From Anseranas semipalmata (taxonomy: Eukaryota; Chordata; Aves; Anseriformes; Anseranatidae): a stretch of 64,000 bases of DNA. Positions within the stretch are counted from its first letter, which is position 1. Each line of letters starts with the position of its first letter. Positions 13,324 to 27,100 of this stretch are shown in pieces. Under the pieces are notes generated by a model. That model searched no databases, was not told the origin of the DNA, and saw nothing but the letters and a program-made list of their open reading frames with translations. The stretch is taken from assembly GCA_013399115.1 (NCBI GenBank), contig VXAA01002199.1, positions 429,079-493,078 of the forward strand, read 5' to 3'. Position numbers and translations under genes: made by a program.

Positions 13324-14755
13324 TCTCAACTTTGATTTCATCTTAAGCCCTCAGGCTTAATGCAGGATCAAAGGTAACATTAGCAACATACAGTTTATCA
13401 TAGAGCATAGATGTAAGTGTGGTAGATAAGAAGCCAGAAGGGGAAGAATTTTAAAAAATAGACTAAATGGAGTTGGCTCCAGCTCACTATAGTGTAGGGT
13501 AAACCATTCTTACTGCCCTTGAATTCGTGTATGCCATTAAGCAAACAACTGGAAAACAGTGGGAGATGGTGACAGGCCATTCCTATAATTCAGAACATGA
13601 CAGATGAACTATCTTTTCAAATCAGTAGTTTCTTTTAATAAACTAAGTGGCAATGTTTCAGAGTTTTGTCACTTGTTGCTTAAGGCACTTCTTGAGGTCA
13701 AATGATTTTTTTTTTAGTGTTTATACAGTAATTAAAATATTTTTATTTCAAAATATGATCAGAAAGAACAAAGTCAGGATTTATCCTTAATCTTTTTATC
13801 CTAACACGTGGTTGTTTATCACACCACAGCTCATTGATTTGTTATCCTAAAATCCTTAAGTTACTGTGGTAGCAAGGTTCCACACAACAGCAGATAAGGC
13901 CTTTCTTCTATAGTTCCATTCTTCCAGTTTATTTAGAAAGTAAACTTCCAGTCATGTAAAGAAAAAAAAAAAAGAGAGACAGAAAAAAAGAAAAGAATAA
14001 AACAGACACTAGTCTTTCACATGCATCAGAAATAAGGCGCAAAAGTCAAATGCCTGATGCCAGACTGGCACTGAATGGTAAGCAACCTCTGGCAGAGGTA
14101 TGAAAGGCAGAACTTAGATTTTTGCATAAATACAGAACTAGTGGAGGCATTATATCTGGAGCTAATCAACCTGTGGGAGGCAGCAGCTGCTAGAAACTGG
14201 CTTAGCTTAATTCCAGTTTCTGAAGATGTGACAAAGTCTCAGAGTGACAACACACCATCAGTAACTGCTTTGAGAGGCATCTTTGTGAATTTCTCGCTAG
14301 CACACCAAGCCTTTCATTTAGGAAGAAAAATGCATGTCCAATACACTACACTTGAAAAGGCGTGAGCCTCCTGAGGCCCAGAATGTTGAAGCAGCCATAG
14401 GAATTGCTCTTCTAGCGTGCATGAGCACAGAGCAGGCACAGGAGCTTGGCACCAGCACAAGGGATCATTTGCAGAGATCTTCCTCCCTTGGCGTGCTGCA
14501 GCACTCTGTCTGTCTGCCTGAAGGATGTTCTTAGGAGCATATCCTCAGAGTAGAGTATTTGAGTTTGTGCTTTTCTATGCTTACTTCACCTGAGACTTGT
14601 CCTGAACATCACAAACTAACGTGGAGAGTGTTATGGTCTCTTTACAAAAGGACACCTCTCTAACTCCCTTCCCCAAGAGATATGTATACATTACATATAC
14701 ATTAAATTTTTTGTAACAATTTAGACATTTGGAGTGCAAATAATAATAATAATAC
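13324..14755. other. Unique non-coding DNA with A-rich tract
   Basis: Includes an A-rich, purine-rich stretch at about 13961-14000 (A12 followed by GAGA and AAAG words) and a T9-10 run at about 13707. A plus-strand frame of 96 codons at 14075-14365 matches nothing known to me. No gene is called. Confidence 0.6.
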
Positions 14756-14771
14756 CCTTTTTTTTTTTTCA
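14738..14771. repeat. (AAT)n followed by a T tract
   Basis: Four to five AAT units run into a short linker and then about 13 T ending in CAG. The T-run plus CAG resembles a 3' splice site on the plus strand, but no open exon with a donor follows, so it is listed only as a simple repeat. Confidence 0.7.
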
Positions 14772-17700
14772 GATGTAGTTGCATCAAAACAGATCTATTT
14801 ATGCAACTAGTCCAAGGATCTTACAAGGTTCATGTTTCTTCTCTCCTTATTTTGAAGAATCCTGACATAGTTGAGGTGCTGGAAATGACCTCAAAGCCAC
14901 TAATTAATATTCCAGAATGTTAATGGCATATCATGAGGAGGAAAGTGGGTTAGTAAAGGAATGGCAGTAATCACTCAGTAACTGAAGTTGGACTATAGCT
15001 CTGCTATAAATTTGAATTTTGACACTATATCACCATCTCCACCCCTGCACCCGCAATATCCAGCTGAAAGAGAAATCCTGGCATTCCTGAAATTTGGCAC
15101 ACTTCATCTCATCCTAGAGAAGATTGTTAAAAACCAGGGAAGCAGGTTTAAACCAAGGAGGAAGAAGGGATATGAAGTCTCATTGGCTTTAGGATTGGCA
15201 GGTTTGGAGCAGTGTACTATGAAAATTTAGTTGCCTTTGGTTTGCTTGTCCCCACCCCCCAGTGGTAACTGACTGCAAGTGTGGGAAATACAGTAAACCT
15301 TAAATCTTGAGACAGATTATACTGGCCTGTGCTTTAACTCAGCTGAAAGGTAAGTGCTCTGTGCGGGGACTGTGCATGCCCAGTGCAGACTGAATCCTCA
15401 ACAAAGTATCTGTTGAATTATTGCAATCATCTCTTGAGCATCAGAGAATTAGTGTGTTTTTCAGAGGCCTTATTTGAATGAAGTTTTGCAGACATCACAA
15501 ACTCAGAATCTAATAATTTAATCATCCTGAAGCAAGCATCCGCAATTTCAGCCAGAATATTGAGTATTTGCAAAATTCTGAAACAATTAAAGAAGTGTAA
15601 AATGCTGGGGAATGTAACTTGCAGGAAAGAATTCCAACATTGACAATCCTAAAAGGACATAATTCTCTAATCTAATGCATTAAATGATTACCATGGTAAA
15701 ATGATTTCACTTTTACTGAAGCAGTTAATTGTTAATAGTACCTTTGTGTGGGGTGTGTGTGTTGGGGCGGGGGGAGTTGTTTGTGTATTTCACTAGGTCC
15801 TGGAGGTCTCAGCTGAGATTGTACTCTTTGTACATGACATACTGTGATTAAAAAAGCAATCACAGGTTACAAAACCTGAAGAGATGTGGATGATATATCA
15901 TTTTCCTTAGTCTACAGATTATAAAGATAAACAATCCTTAAAAGTGAAATTCTCATATGCCTGCTAAATTATGAAAATGATCTCAGTTCTCCTAAGGCGT
16001 ACTGCACAGCTTTCACCTCAAGACTATTCTTCCTCTCATGACTGCTTTCAGTTCTTTTAGAGAAATCCTTAAAATAAGGCTCTTCAAATGCCAGGAATTT
16101 TCAGACAATCCCCAATGTCATCAGAAAGAAAGTGAGCTTCCCATGATTTTGTATACCTCGTGTCACTTCAGAATTAGACTTCCCTGGGAAATTTGGTCAG
16201 TAACCAGATTAAAACAAACATTTAAGCTTTTTGAAAATGTCATTGCATTTTCATTTTTTAAATATTCTTGTCATGTTCTTGGCTTATAATATCAGTAGCA
16301 TGACGTGGCTGTGTTTTGTTATCTTAGTCTCATGGAGGAGAAGCCCATTTTAGAATTTTGGGAGAAGGTTAAGAGGCTACAAAAGGTTGGTTTTGAGTGT
16401 ATAAAGATCATTATTTGCTCTTATAAACACTGCTGGATTTAAACTGATCTCCCCCTGAATCCAACTGCTGGGTCATGGAAAAGCATTGCTTTCGTGGTAA
16501 AAGAACCAGGAAAAATGCAGAAGAGGGGACTGAGAATGAGTGTGTTTGGGTGAATTGAATGGAGATTTCCTGAGGTCACATACTGCAAGGATTACAAGCT
16601 GGATAGGATATTGGAAGGCCATGAGAAAGTGATGTAGCTATAACCTGTCCTGATAGAGTGAAACATAAGGGACAGGGTATGCATCAGCTGAGGATCTGTG
16701 TAGTTACACTGATCGAAGAGGAAAGGCAAAACACATATGTATTTATGTCTTTTTTTCTGTTCCTTTTGACCTTCATCCTTTTGTGACCATTTTTAGAAAG
16801 CTTAGTCATGATGTGGCGTTAGCAATAGATTTCCTGGGAGTTCTGGGACTTTCTGGGTGTTGTAACCTTACATGTTTGTTAGGGAAGTGTTTTATTTATG
16901 AAGCTTCTTAGAGTAGTTATGTTAGTGTTCTATTTTTGAGACAAATCTGCACTCTTGTCAACATGAAACTATTCTTGCCATATTATGTCATTTTCTCCTC
17001 TTTAAATGTTCCTTGTGACAATGGTGACTTGCCTATGGTAGATGAAATAGCTTATATTTTACTAGATGGAATTTTGAAGAAGTGGCAAGAAAAATGTGTC
17101 TTGGTTAAAAGGTGCCAAATTTTTCACTGTAGCTGTATATATGTGTGTCATAGATTTTAAATGCTCATGATTTGATGTTGGAGGAAAAGGAAGTTACAAG
17201 ATAGGAATGTTTGTTATATTCTTCTACAGAGAAGCTCTACCCCCAGACTGGTAGTAGGAAAGTGTCAGTTTCAGACATACAAGACTATTTTTAAAAAGTC
17301 CTATATTTATTTATAATTTATTTATAATTTATGTAATATATGTATATGTTTTAAATTTTATTTCAAATCTGCTTGGCAGTATATTTTTAATTGGCTGTGT
17401 TTCTTTGTCTCTTAGCAAATTAGAACTATGGAATTTTTGGCAGCCTGGCCATTTCATTCATTAAAATGACAGCTCGAATTCTAATACCAACATGTTACTA
17501 CCATCAAAGTTTGATGTAATTTTTCCTTGGAAGTCATTGAAAACATAACAAAAGTATGTGTATAGCTGCAGATGCACATGAGTATTGTCTATGAGAGGGA
17601 GCTGGCATGGTGTTTGCCCTGAACTTCTGAAAGACTGCTCGAAAATATTCTTGGTGGGAGAGAGTTTTGTTTTCCTCCTCGTCTCAGACCTACATAAATA

Positions 17701-18393
17701 ACTGTGTCCATTTCAGCACAAGGAGCAGGGAAGACTGATCATGGGGCAAAGAAGGGAATGTCAAACAAGACCTGGAGGATTGCTCATACTGGTATTTTTT
17801 CATTGGAGGATGTTTGCATTGGGGTGCCAAGAATTTTTAATATGTGTTACGACGAGCTGTGTGCCTGCCTACTGTCTGCACAGGCAGATCAGACTTTTAT
17901 GGTTTTGGTATTACAGATTTCAGCTGGTTTGTTTATTATAACACAGCTGGGCTTCTAAAGTTTGCAGTTGAAATTACTGCAAGCAGTGGAATAGTATGTT
18001 GCTTTTCACAGCTTCGTGCTGTATTTCACAGGAGCTTTTAAGTTGTGCTGCTTACAGATTTTTTTCGAGGTATAGATGGAAGAACAGATAGATGTCTGTT
18101 TATTTGCATGAGGGGAGTTAGTCACTTTCTGGAGCCAAAACCTCAGGGGTGGGCGCTGTTTGGCCTCAGTGACTTTAAACTGTCCTAGCAATGTAAAAAA
18201 GTTATTTGTCTGAATTCAATTTTTATTTTGATATGCTAAGTTGGTTTTTTTGTTTGTTTTTGTTTTAAAGATGCTGACTGCGCTATAGAACAAAGTCTGT
18301 GATTGTCAGTACTGAGCTAGTAAACATAAATGACTCTTGCTTTATAGAAAAAAATAAAGGGCCCAGTAGAGGTTAAATACTAGCTGAGAAATT
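14772..18393. other. Unique non-coding DNA, no gene seen
   Basis: AT-rich apart from a short GT/G-rich run at 15745-15783 and a 2.5-copy 11-bp tandem repeat at 17305-17332. A 74-codon plus frame at 16936-17160 has an ordinary amino-acid mix but no recognisable motif. T-rich (GTTTT)-like sequence lies at 18243-18266. Confidence 0.6.
17305..17332. repeat. Short tandem repeat, unit ATTTATTTATA
   Basis: Two perfect 11-bp units (17305-17315 and 17316-17326) plus a partial third. Low-complexity AT sequence, probably from replication slippage. Confidence 0.75.
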
Positions 18394-18464
18394 CACCCTT
18401 CCTCCTCCTTCCCCAGGCTCAACTTCAGCCAAACACCCTTCCTCCCCCCTTCCTAGTCTCAACT
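18394..18464. repeat. 40-bp tandem duplication of a pyrimidine tract
   Basis: A 31-bp segment at 18394-18424 recurs at 18434-18464, a 40-bp period. By direct comparison 26 of 31 positions agree. Each copy is a C/T-rich tract followed by AG ('ccttccccag' in copy one, 'cccttcctag' in copy two), then CTCAACT. Each copy therefore resembles a vertebrate 3' splice acceptor on the plus strand. A GC-rich pocket begins about 50 bp downstream. No spliced exon is demonstrated. Confidence 0.75.
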
Positions 18465-18509
18465 CCTTGTTTTCATCGCAGGTTACACTTAGTCCCTACA
18501 CATTCCTCT

Positions 18510-18790
18510 GGCAAGGTGAGGAGTGGCACAGGAGCCTGGGGTCGTGCACGTAGATTTTGGTCTGCTCATCTGTGCTTCTTGCTGGTCTGCTGCTGCTCTT
18601 TTAATTTGTATCCCTGCCCTTGTGCAGGTCAGCTGTTGGCTGCAGCCCTGCAGGGCTGTGCCCTGTCTTGGCAGGTGGCACCTGGGGACCACCTCCTAGG
18701 CCGCGCAGCGCTGCAGGCCCTGGCTGCTGCAGTCCCGCCATTTTGCCAGAGAGGGTGGGTTTCACCTAGCTCGTGCTGTTCGTTTTGTAT
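18510..18790. other. GC-rich pocket, overlapping open frames
   Basis: GC-rich DNA of about 280 bp with a few CpG, including 'ggccgcgcagcgctgc' near 18700-18715. A plus frame (18516-18821, 101 codons) has a Leu/Cys-rich hydrophobic stretch near residues 16-35. A minus frame (18489-18692) is also open. Neither resembles a known protein. The hydrophobic stretch could mimic a signal anchor, but both strands being open argues for composition rather than coding. Confidence 0.45.
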
Positions 18791-18821
18791 AACACTTGCA
18801 ATGTTCACTAAGCATCGATAG

Positions 18822-21800
18822 GGAATTGCTCCTTGGCCCTCTTAGAGACTTGTCTGCAAGAAAAAGTGGCCTAGTACTGCTCCTCACCCTGGTTAATATC
18901 TAATTATTTTGCCTTACAGATTAGAAGAGCTTTAGCAGAGGAGGCTGGAAGAGGCTTGGCCTGAGTGACTACCAAAAGGATGCCTGAAAGGTAGGAGAAT
19001 TTCATCCAAATCTCTGCAATGAATTCAAATGTGAGTGATTTCAGCACAGATCTTCCACATCCCATGTGAATGCTTTCTAATCCAGCTAGTCAACAAAGTG
19101 CTGTCGGTCACCACCATGAGTGTCTGGTCGGGCAGTCTAATCACTGGTTTTCAGGAGATCTCAGGTGGAAGTATCATCCATTGCCTAGCCCAGAATATTC
19201 TAGGAATGCTAATGGCACAAGACTAGAGTCAGGTACATTTCAAGCCAAGAAGGGATGTGCCAGTGTTGCCAGGCACTTAAAAAATGAAGTGGATGTCTGC
19301 TTCAGGTATTCTGGGATGAACTATTGGCCCTAATGGCTTAAAATCCTGTTTTAAGCACTGGTCGGCAGGAGTTTATATATGGGATTTACTTTCATATTAA
19401 AATAAACTACAAAAGACTATGGAAGAATATAGTCCTTTTGAGAAGGCCAAATGACAGACAAAGTACCATGGTCCCAGGTATTTCATTATTAGAAGAGCCT
19501 CATGATATCCCTGTTTCCTGGTAAGACATTGTATCAGACATAATAGATTAAAATAAGTTGCTGAAGGTGTAATTTATTTCACCTCCTGTAGAAATGTCTG
19601 GCAAAGATTTTTATGTGGGGATGAGTACATTCATAGGAACTGCTTTGCATTTCTTAGTATTTCCAGCTTATAAATGTAACTCAAAAGAGCAATAAAATAT
19701 CAATGTGATTGTCTGGAACATTGTGATAGCTGCAATTCAGTGCACTGGGGCCACACGCACAGCTCCTGTCTGTTACATTGACAGGAACAGTGCAAGTTTG
19801 TGACTTATCTTTGATATTTTGCAGTTAAGTACGCATCCACATTTTCAACTTTGTCAGAACACTTGTTCCTCGTATTTTGGTGTATGGCAGTGAGACTCCT
19901 CTCTTTTTCCCTTGATCAGAATACACCAGTTCTGACTGAGCTGCATTTAAAGAATATTATGTGTTATTTTCAAACCACTCACATAAATAGTAGTCTATCG
20001 TGGTTACTTGTTATTCTTACAGTAGATATATGGTCAAGGTAATTGTAACCCTTGCTCAGAGCTTCCTTTGCTGACTGAATTTTGCCAAGTGCTAAACGTT
20101 GCTACTGATAAAACTAAGCTTTAAAACACCTACTTAATTCCACTGAAATCCATGGGACTACTAGTGTACTTAAGGTTAAGTATGCAATTCAGTATTATGT
20201 TGTACTTTCAGGTCAAAATGCTCAGTGCTTTACAGCCTGGCTTATTAAGCACTGATAATGCAAGTTTTAAATCTTAATTTAAAGTTTAGCTGGACAAGGC
20301 AAGATTTCTATCTGGTAATGCAATCTGCTGGTGATCTTCTCTTCAGTTTCCAGTGTAATGTTTGCTTGTGGATAGACAGAAGCTCATCGGGGCCACATGC
20401 ATAGTAAATGGAGGGCCACCCAAGTCATAGGATAACACAATGACAATGCACTTGGCTAACAGATTTAACTGTTTTTTAGAGTAAATCCTTACTGTATATC
20501 ATGTGTAAACACAACCATGTCTGATGCCCGGCATGACTCATGTTTAGTTATTAATACAATCCTGGAGATAAGGTATTTGACAAGAACATACTTCTGTGCA
20601 TGCTGAAACTAAGACGGTTATATAATACTAGTAGTAGCAAACAACTTTTTCAAAGTCTCATGGAAACCATTCAGGAGTGGGAACTGGATGCCAATTTCAT
20701 TATCACCTATAAGGAAGCAAACAATGAAGCTTTGTAGGCTCACAGGCTGTGCTCAGAACAGGAGGCTTAAGTGCATCAGCCAGTAGGTAAACTCAGTCAG
20801 GCTAGTGCCTGTCGGATGGAATATGTCTGTTAACAAAGCCATTAAGTGTACTTTAAATGCTAGTTAGAACTTTTGCAAGGAATGTTTATGGGCTGAACAT
20901 GGGAGGATGCAGTGAGCCATGCAGTGAAGTTCTTAGTAATAGTGGCCACATAACAGTCTTAATCACTGGTCTCAGGACATTTTACTGTGTAAGTGTTTTT
21001 ATGTGTATTTTACAGACCTGGAAATGAAGAATTTAAGGGCTGTGATCAAAGAGAACAATAACATTTTAAGCTAAGGAAGGAAGATGCTAGAGATGAAGTG
21101 CTGAAAATGGTTTTTGATTGCCATGTTTTTATGGGGAAAAGTATTCTGATGAACCTAGTTTTGAATAACTACTGATGTCGCAATTTACCAAGTTAGCAAT
21201 TTTATTACATAATTTAAAAAGCACTGGTGATGATCTATTCCTACAATTCTCTTCAGCATTCCTAAGAAAGATTTTTTTTTTTTTCTGAACAATTCTTTGA
21301 GAAACTGTGAGAACAAATCAATGAACAGGGTCAGAGAACAAGGATCTTCCCTTTGCCCAGTTACATCTAACATTTAAATAACAGTAGGAAGAGGCTGGTT
21401 TTAAGAGAGAGGAGACCCAAGACAGATTGTATAGAAGCCTTGCCCTGATCAGGGAATCTTCTGGAAAAGATCTACAGTGTCCTTTAAAGAAATCACAAGA
21501 GAAAAAGTGTCATGGTGAGTGATAAAAAGCTACAACCTTATTAATTCTGATTACTGTATAACTATAGCATTCTAATGATAGTACTTTTCTACTCAAGTGC
21601 AAAATTAGAAAGTTTTGTACACCCTGGTACACTTTATAAATGCGGAACTTTTCACAAAGATGAGGTAGAAGAAAGTGCATTAGATCAATGCCTCTTCCCT
21701 TTTGCTCTGTACAACTTCGGGTGAAATAAGTTCCTTCTGATTTAAGAAGGATACAGACCGCTGTTATTCAGACTGAAACAGTAACTGGGTGAAGAAGTCA

Positions 21801-24132
21801 GAATTTTAATGTTTGGAGTCTCTTACTTTAGTGGAATATTTCTTCCATGTGCTTCCTGAACAGGACAAGCAGAGCACAACTGAATAATACCTGCAGTGCT
21901 CTTCAGGCAGCTCTGCCCGGAAGAAGCTCAAACTCTCTTCCTGGAACAGACGATAATAAAGACTTTCATGTTGAATTTATTTCCTGGCAACAGTTAGCTT
22001 TACTATTCAAACAGAGCAGATTGCATTCAATAAAAGTTGTTCGAAAATGTTGCCAAGGAAGAAGGTTCCAACCTGCTGAACTTTTACAGATGCGTTGATA
22101 TCCACACGCATCCCTCACACATTGCAATGTTAGCTATTGTGTGTAATAAACACCAGATTGTCCTGTGGTGATGTGATTCCAGTTTAATCTTTTTCTATGC
22201 ATACTTATTAAAAGTAGGACGCTACTCTGCTGTAACACTGACTCTGTAATTTGAATCTAATTGTGGCAACTGATATCACTCGTTTTAAGAAAGATATTAT
22301 AGTCACCTCTTTACAGACGTGAAAATATAACTAAAAGAATTTTTAATTTGGGCTATACAGCTACTATGTGATAAAAACAGGTGCAGAATTTGATATCCTG
22401 GCTTTTTGTTCTGTGTGCTGATGCAGCTATTCTTCAGTAGCACCTCCACAAGCTAGAAGAGGGGTAAAAGTTGTGGGTGGGATTGCTCATTGATTTCTAG
22501 GGTTTTCCAGTGGAGATTCTGCCATACCAACTATATGACTTGTCAGTCTTTAAAATACTATTATGTAAGGGAATTTCCATTACATTTTTGATTCTATTTG
22601 TTTTACTTTCTCAGGTTCTTCAGGGAAATTATTTTCTTTAAAGCTCCTAGGATGAGAGATGAGTCCTTGGTGACAATTTATTATAAGAGCCTTCTTTTCA
22701 TTGGTGCAACTTCACATGTGACAAAATTTGAATATATTTCTTGTATTGCAACACTTAGGCATTATGAAATTAGGAAGGCAGTAAAGGGGACAATGTTAGC
22801 CAGGTAACATGATTTCATGAGAACAGTAGCATCTCTCATATTGAGGAATATATGGGATGAGGACTTCAGCGTTAAACTCTTTTTGCAGTTTGGAATGAAG
22901 GCAATGTTTAAAAGTTTTGTAAATTTACATCTAACTCTGGCTGTACATTGTCATGTACGTATAAAGCAAAATTATTAAAAATCTAACAATTAACAATAAA
23001 ATTTAGATTCCAAGTAAGAAAAGAGGTCATGGGAGACAGAACATGTAAATTGAAGAAAAACATAAATTTATATTTTATATTTATCATATTACTGGAAATA
23101 ACATTCCTAGTAAAGCACCTCAAAAGGACATCTACCAGATACTATCAGGACCTTGCAAATTAACAACGCAGGCTGAAGTTTATGCAGACATCTGATAAAA
23201 AAAGTATAATTGGTTATTAAATGGTTCTAAAATAATCTAGTCTGATTTTAAAAATGAATTCTATGTTTTGATATATTTTGTCTGAAAAAAGGGGTAGAAT
23301 TTGATGGACTTAAGTTTTTATCTACATTGTAGCTATCAATGTCTGACTTAGTTATGGTGACATCTGTTTAATCTCTCGTTGTCATTGGAGTTTAGAGAGC
23401 AATTTGACCAACTGTAGGTATTTACTTTAGAATGAGCTACCTTGACTGCATTGATTATGTTGATTAGATCTCTACTGATTACAGAAGGAGTCTAGCTAGC
23501 TCCCTCCGCTGTCATCTGCAGCACAAACATTAAGATCGGGCAAAATGAATTTCCCACAAGATCCCACTTGAAAGGGCCAAGACAATTTATCCATTAGGTT
23601 AGAAATAGAACTCAAAATTCTTGTGTTTCATGCACAGTCTGAATATTAACACAGCATGCAGGCTTTATGGACAGCAGGATGCAGACAGTATGGTAGGGAG
23701 GGCCAAAAGTCTGTGACTTCAGACTGAATGTAAATTTTGACTTTGACTTGGGCTGTAGTAAATTACTTCATAAGTCCTCATCTCTAATTCTAGGGTCATC
23801 TATTTGTGTCCCCTTCTTAACTCAACCAGTATAACCATTCAGACTTTTATTCCCCGAAGACCTGTCACAATAACGTGAGATGGGGCTGAGCTATATTCCT
23901 CAGCAGTCATCCAGATTTTTTTTTTTTTTTTCAGTTTTGAATAGGAGAGGCTAGTTTTAAGACCACTTTCCAACTTCTTACCTTTTCCCATGGATTTCAT
24001 AGACTCATGGTGCTCAGACTGGACTTCCAGCTTAGATCTTAGTATCTGCAGCTTAGAGAAGCCCAGAGCATTTAGCTGCTTTAACATCAACACATTCTTA
24101 TTCCGTCAGCACTGAGTTAAACAAAGTTAATA
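18822..24132. other. Unique non-coding DNA, no gene seen
   Basis: AT-rich DNA containing T runs at about 21270-21285 and 23914-23931 (the latter ending in CAG). Frames reach 87 codons (19070-19333 plus) and 84 codons (23839-24093 minus) and show no recognisable domain. No interspersed repeat family was identified. Confidence 0.65.
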
Positions 24133-24171
24133 AATGTTTCTGAAACTGAGTTTTTCTTCTTCAGAAACATT
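24133..24171. repeat. Perfect 12-bp inverted repeat, 15-nt loop
   Basis: AATGTTTCTGAA (24133-24144) and TTCAGAAACATT (24160-24171) are exact reverse complements around a T/C-rich 15-nt spacer. Pairing does not extend outward or inward, so the hairpin is too short for a normal microRNA precursor. A fold-back element remnant or chance are the alternatives. Confidence 0.8.
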
Positions 24172-27100
24172 CACATGGAATCATGTAAAGGGAGATGAAC
24201 TCATATTGTTATTTCAAAGACATCAGTCTCATATTTCTTGGAAAACTAGCAATCTGTAAGGTTTCAAAACTCACTTGAATCTTTCAAAAGATTCACAGAT
24301 TTTTTCAAAACTAATGTCCTTATGTAGGATCCTCCTCTAAAAATGTAGTTTATGTGCCTGACCTTTGAAGCCACCTTATTATAGAACTCTGGCTGAAATG
24401 CTGATTGTGTAATCAAGCTAGGATTTGGTTTGTTTGTTTTTCTTCTGTTAGTCATGAATGCATTAGGAATGAACTAGCATGGCTTGTGATGACAGTTTTA
24501 ATATGTTGTTGTCCTCCAGCTTTTTCAGAGTTCTGTCTGTGTGTGTGTTTACAAGTACATATGCTTGTGAGAATTAGTAAAGATACAGAGTCTAGATTTT
24601 TCATGGTGAGAAGTCAGTAGTGTCTCTGTTGGAGAATGTTTATGTCTGCCCTTGGTTGTCACTGTTTTTATTTAGCCGCAAAATAGAATTAACTGAAAAA
24701 TGCTTCATTTCAGTTGAGGTTTTTGGTGTAGGTTCTTAGACTAGTTCTTAGAACATCCAGACGCAATGAAATTTTGGTATTTGCCCCAGAGTTTGCCCCG
24801 TGCACTTGTTTACAGGAGGCTGAAATAAATCGGAGCTTGCCATAAAAGGTGGAAGGTAAAAAAGAAGCAACTTTTAAAAGTTCATGCTTGGCATGGGAGG
24901 AGTATATAGCTGACTACCTCCCTATGTTACAAACACTCTACTACCATGTGTGTCATTCTTTGAGCTGAGGTTTTACTGGTGTAAATAGTGTCATACGTGT
25001 TTCAAGGTCTGTTGCTGAAACCTAGCCCTTTGTAGGAATGCTTTTTTACTTCTCATGCCAAATTTTCCTTGGGAGGGAAGTTCTAAGAAATACATTGTTG
25101 CCTATGCTTTCAGGCTTGAAAGGCTCTTTTTATAGCAGGTAGTAGATATATCTCCTTGTGTTTATTGTAGTAGCTGTTATTTTATCATAGATCTGTTGCG
25201 GAGTACACGTGAGGTAGGTTGGCAGCAGTTTCTCTCAGCTGCTCACACAATTTATTTTCATCATTTTATGTGTCTGTCTAACTGAAGTTACGTTGTAGTC
25301 AGAGCCAAAATTCATTAAGCTGAGCCACACATGGTAACATTATGATTATCTCTTAGTATTACTGGAAATAGGCATCAAATAATGCGTGATATGTTGTTTT
25401 GAGTTCTTTTCTGTCATAAATTCCATAACCAATGTGACAATTGATGTAAAGCAAGATTATTTGCAGAGTGTGCGTCACCAGAAGACAGTAAAAATTGCTC
25501 ATTTTTTGTACTTTCCACACTTGAGAAACTTGTAATTCATGCTTGCTCATTTTCGTCTGTGTCTGAGCCTAGTGATGACAAACGAAGAGAGGAAGTAAGA
25601 GCACAATAGCACTTACCTGGAATCTCAGACTGAACTTTTCTTTTGGCACGGACTTGTATATCTTGTTTTGCTTTCCATTTCTAGCTGCAAATGAAATAGA
25701 TGAAAAATGTAATGAGATGGAGTCTTTTCCACTATTGACTTTCAAATGAAAGCTGGGAGGCAGTCTAGCATTACTAGCTGATGACAGGTTGTTGAATTCT
25801 GTGGGTGACTTTGATTGCAATCCCATTGTTAGTGGACTGTATAGAAACTTCAAAACTGAGAAACATTCTCAACAGAAGATAGAACAACTGAACAGGCATC
25901 GCAGCTTCAGTTGTCCCTTCACAAGTAATGTTTCTCTCCAGGTGGAATTATGTAGAAGGTAGCGTTTAGTAGGCTTGATGGGCAATACATAGATTGAGTT
26001 TGCATTGTGGATGTCTATTCTTATAATTGTTTTCTAATTAATGTTTAAACAGTTAGTTATGAGAATGCTTTTTTGTTATCAGATCCAGGAGTGCAGACCT
26101 ATCCCATTTTACAGCCTTATGTCAAGGCCAGATCCATGTGTCCACCAGTCCTTCCCCCATGCCTATACTTCATTTCTGTGCAAATAAAATCTTCTGTATG
26201 GGCTGGGAGGCAATTGTGGCCTTATTCAAGCATATCCCTGGTTTGGATAATGGGAGAACACTATTCCAGGGATCTGGAAGGAAATGGGTTTCAAGTCTTG
26301 ATGTAGATTTTTCCAGAAAATTTTTCTAGAAGAAAAGTTGGGAATGGAGAATGGAAGTAAAGCAGAAGCAGGGGAGAAAAGGACAAATGGGATGCTGTGG
26401 GAAAGAAGGGAAAGTGAGCATACTGGGCCATATAGGAATAGGTTATTGAGGTGAAGAGGGGTGGATTGTGTGATTCCCTCTTTTCTATGGCTACTGTTCA
26501 ACAGGTGGATGGTAAATGTGGACAGAAGTGACAGAATGTGCACCATTGAGTGCTCTGATAACACCAGCAGACCAGAGGGGAGCTTCTTTTCTTGGTGCTT
26601 CTCCTGCTGAAAGGAGGTCTGCAAGGCTGTGCCATTCTTTCTCCAGAAGTGTAGGGCTTTCTCTGTTCTCTGTTAAGATCAGAGCAATTGCTTCTTTGAA
26701 GTCTTGCCTCAGCGTCTGGGGGGATTAATTTACTGTTGACAATTATGAGAGAAACTGGACCAAGGTTTAATTCTCTTCATTGCTCTCACTGGATTTGTTT
26801 AGTAAATTCCAGGCTTGGAGCAAGGTCTGGTTTTCATAAGATATTGTCACCTGAAAACCAGAGACATTTTCGTCTTAATGAGAGTATGACCCAGCAACTA
26901 GGGATATGGTTTTGGTCTGGAGGTTTTTTTTCAGTTTAAATTGAATATTTGGTCCTTGAATGTACTCTGCCCTGTTTCTCATCCTGTTTACACATTAGAT
27001 GCACTACCATACCAAGATCTGCTGTGTATCGGAGAATCCTAGCTTTCATTCAGTAATATTCTAGTCCTGGTGTCTTAGGAGGGCAAAAACACTAGAAGGT

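Noticed and set aside
14756..14773. T run ending in CAG as a splice acceptor (also at about 23914 and 62576)
   Set aside because: Each is followed by a frame with no recognisable protein and no clear donor; T-run plus AG is common in AT-rich DNA.
26226..26624. A 132-codon minus-strand frame
   Set aside because: It is a S/L/F/P-rich translation of a purine-rich stretch, with no family resemblance.
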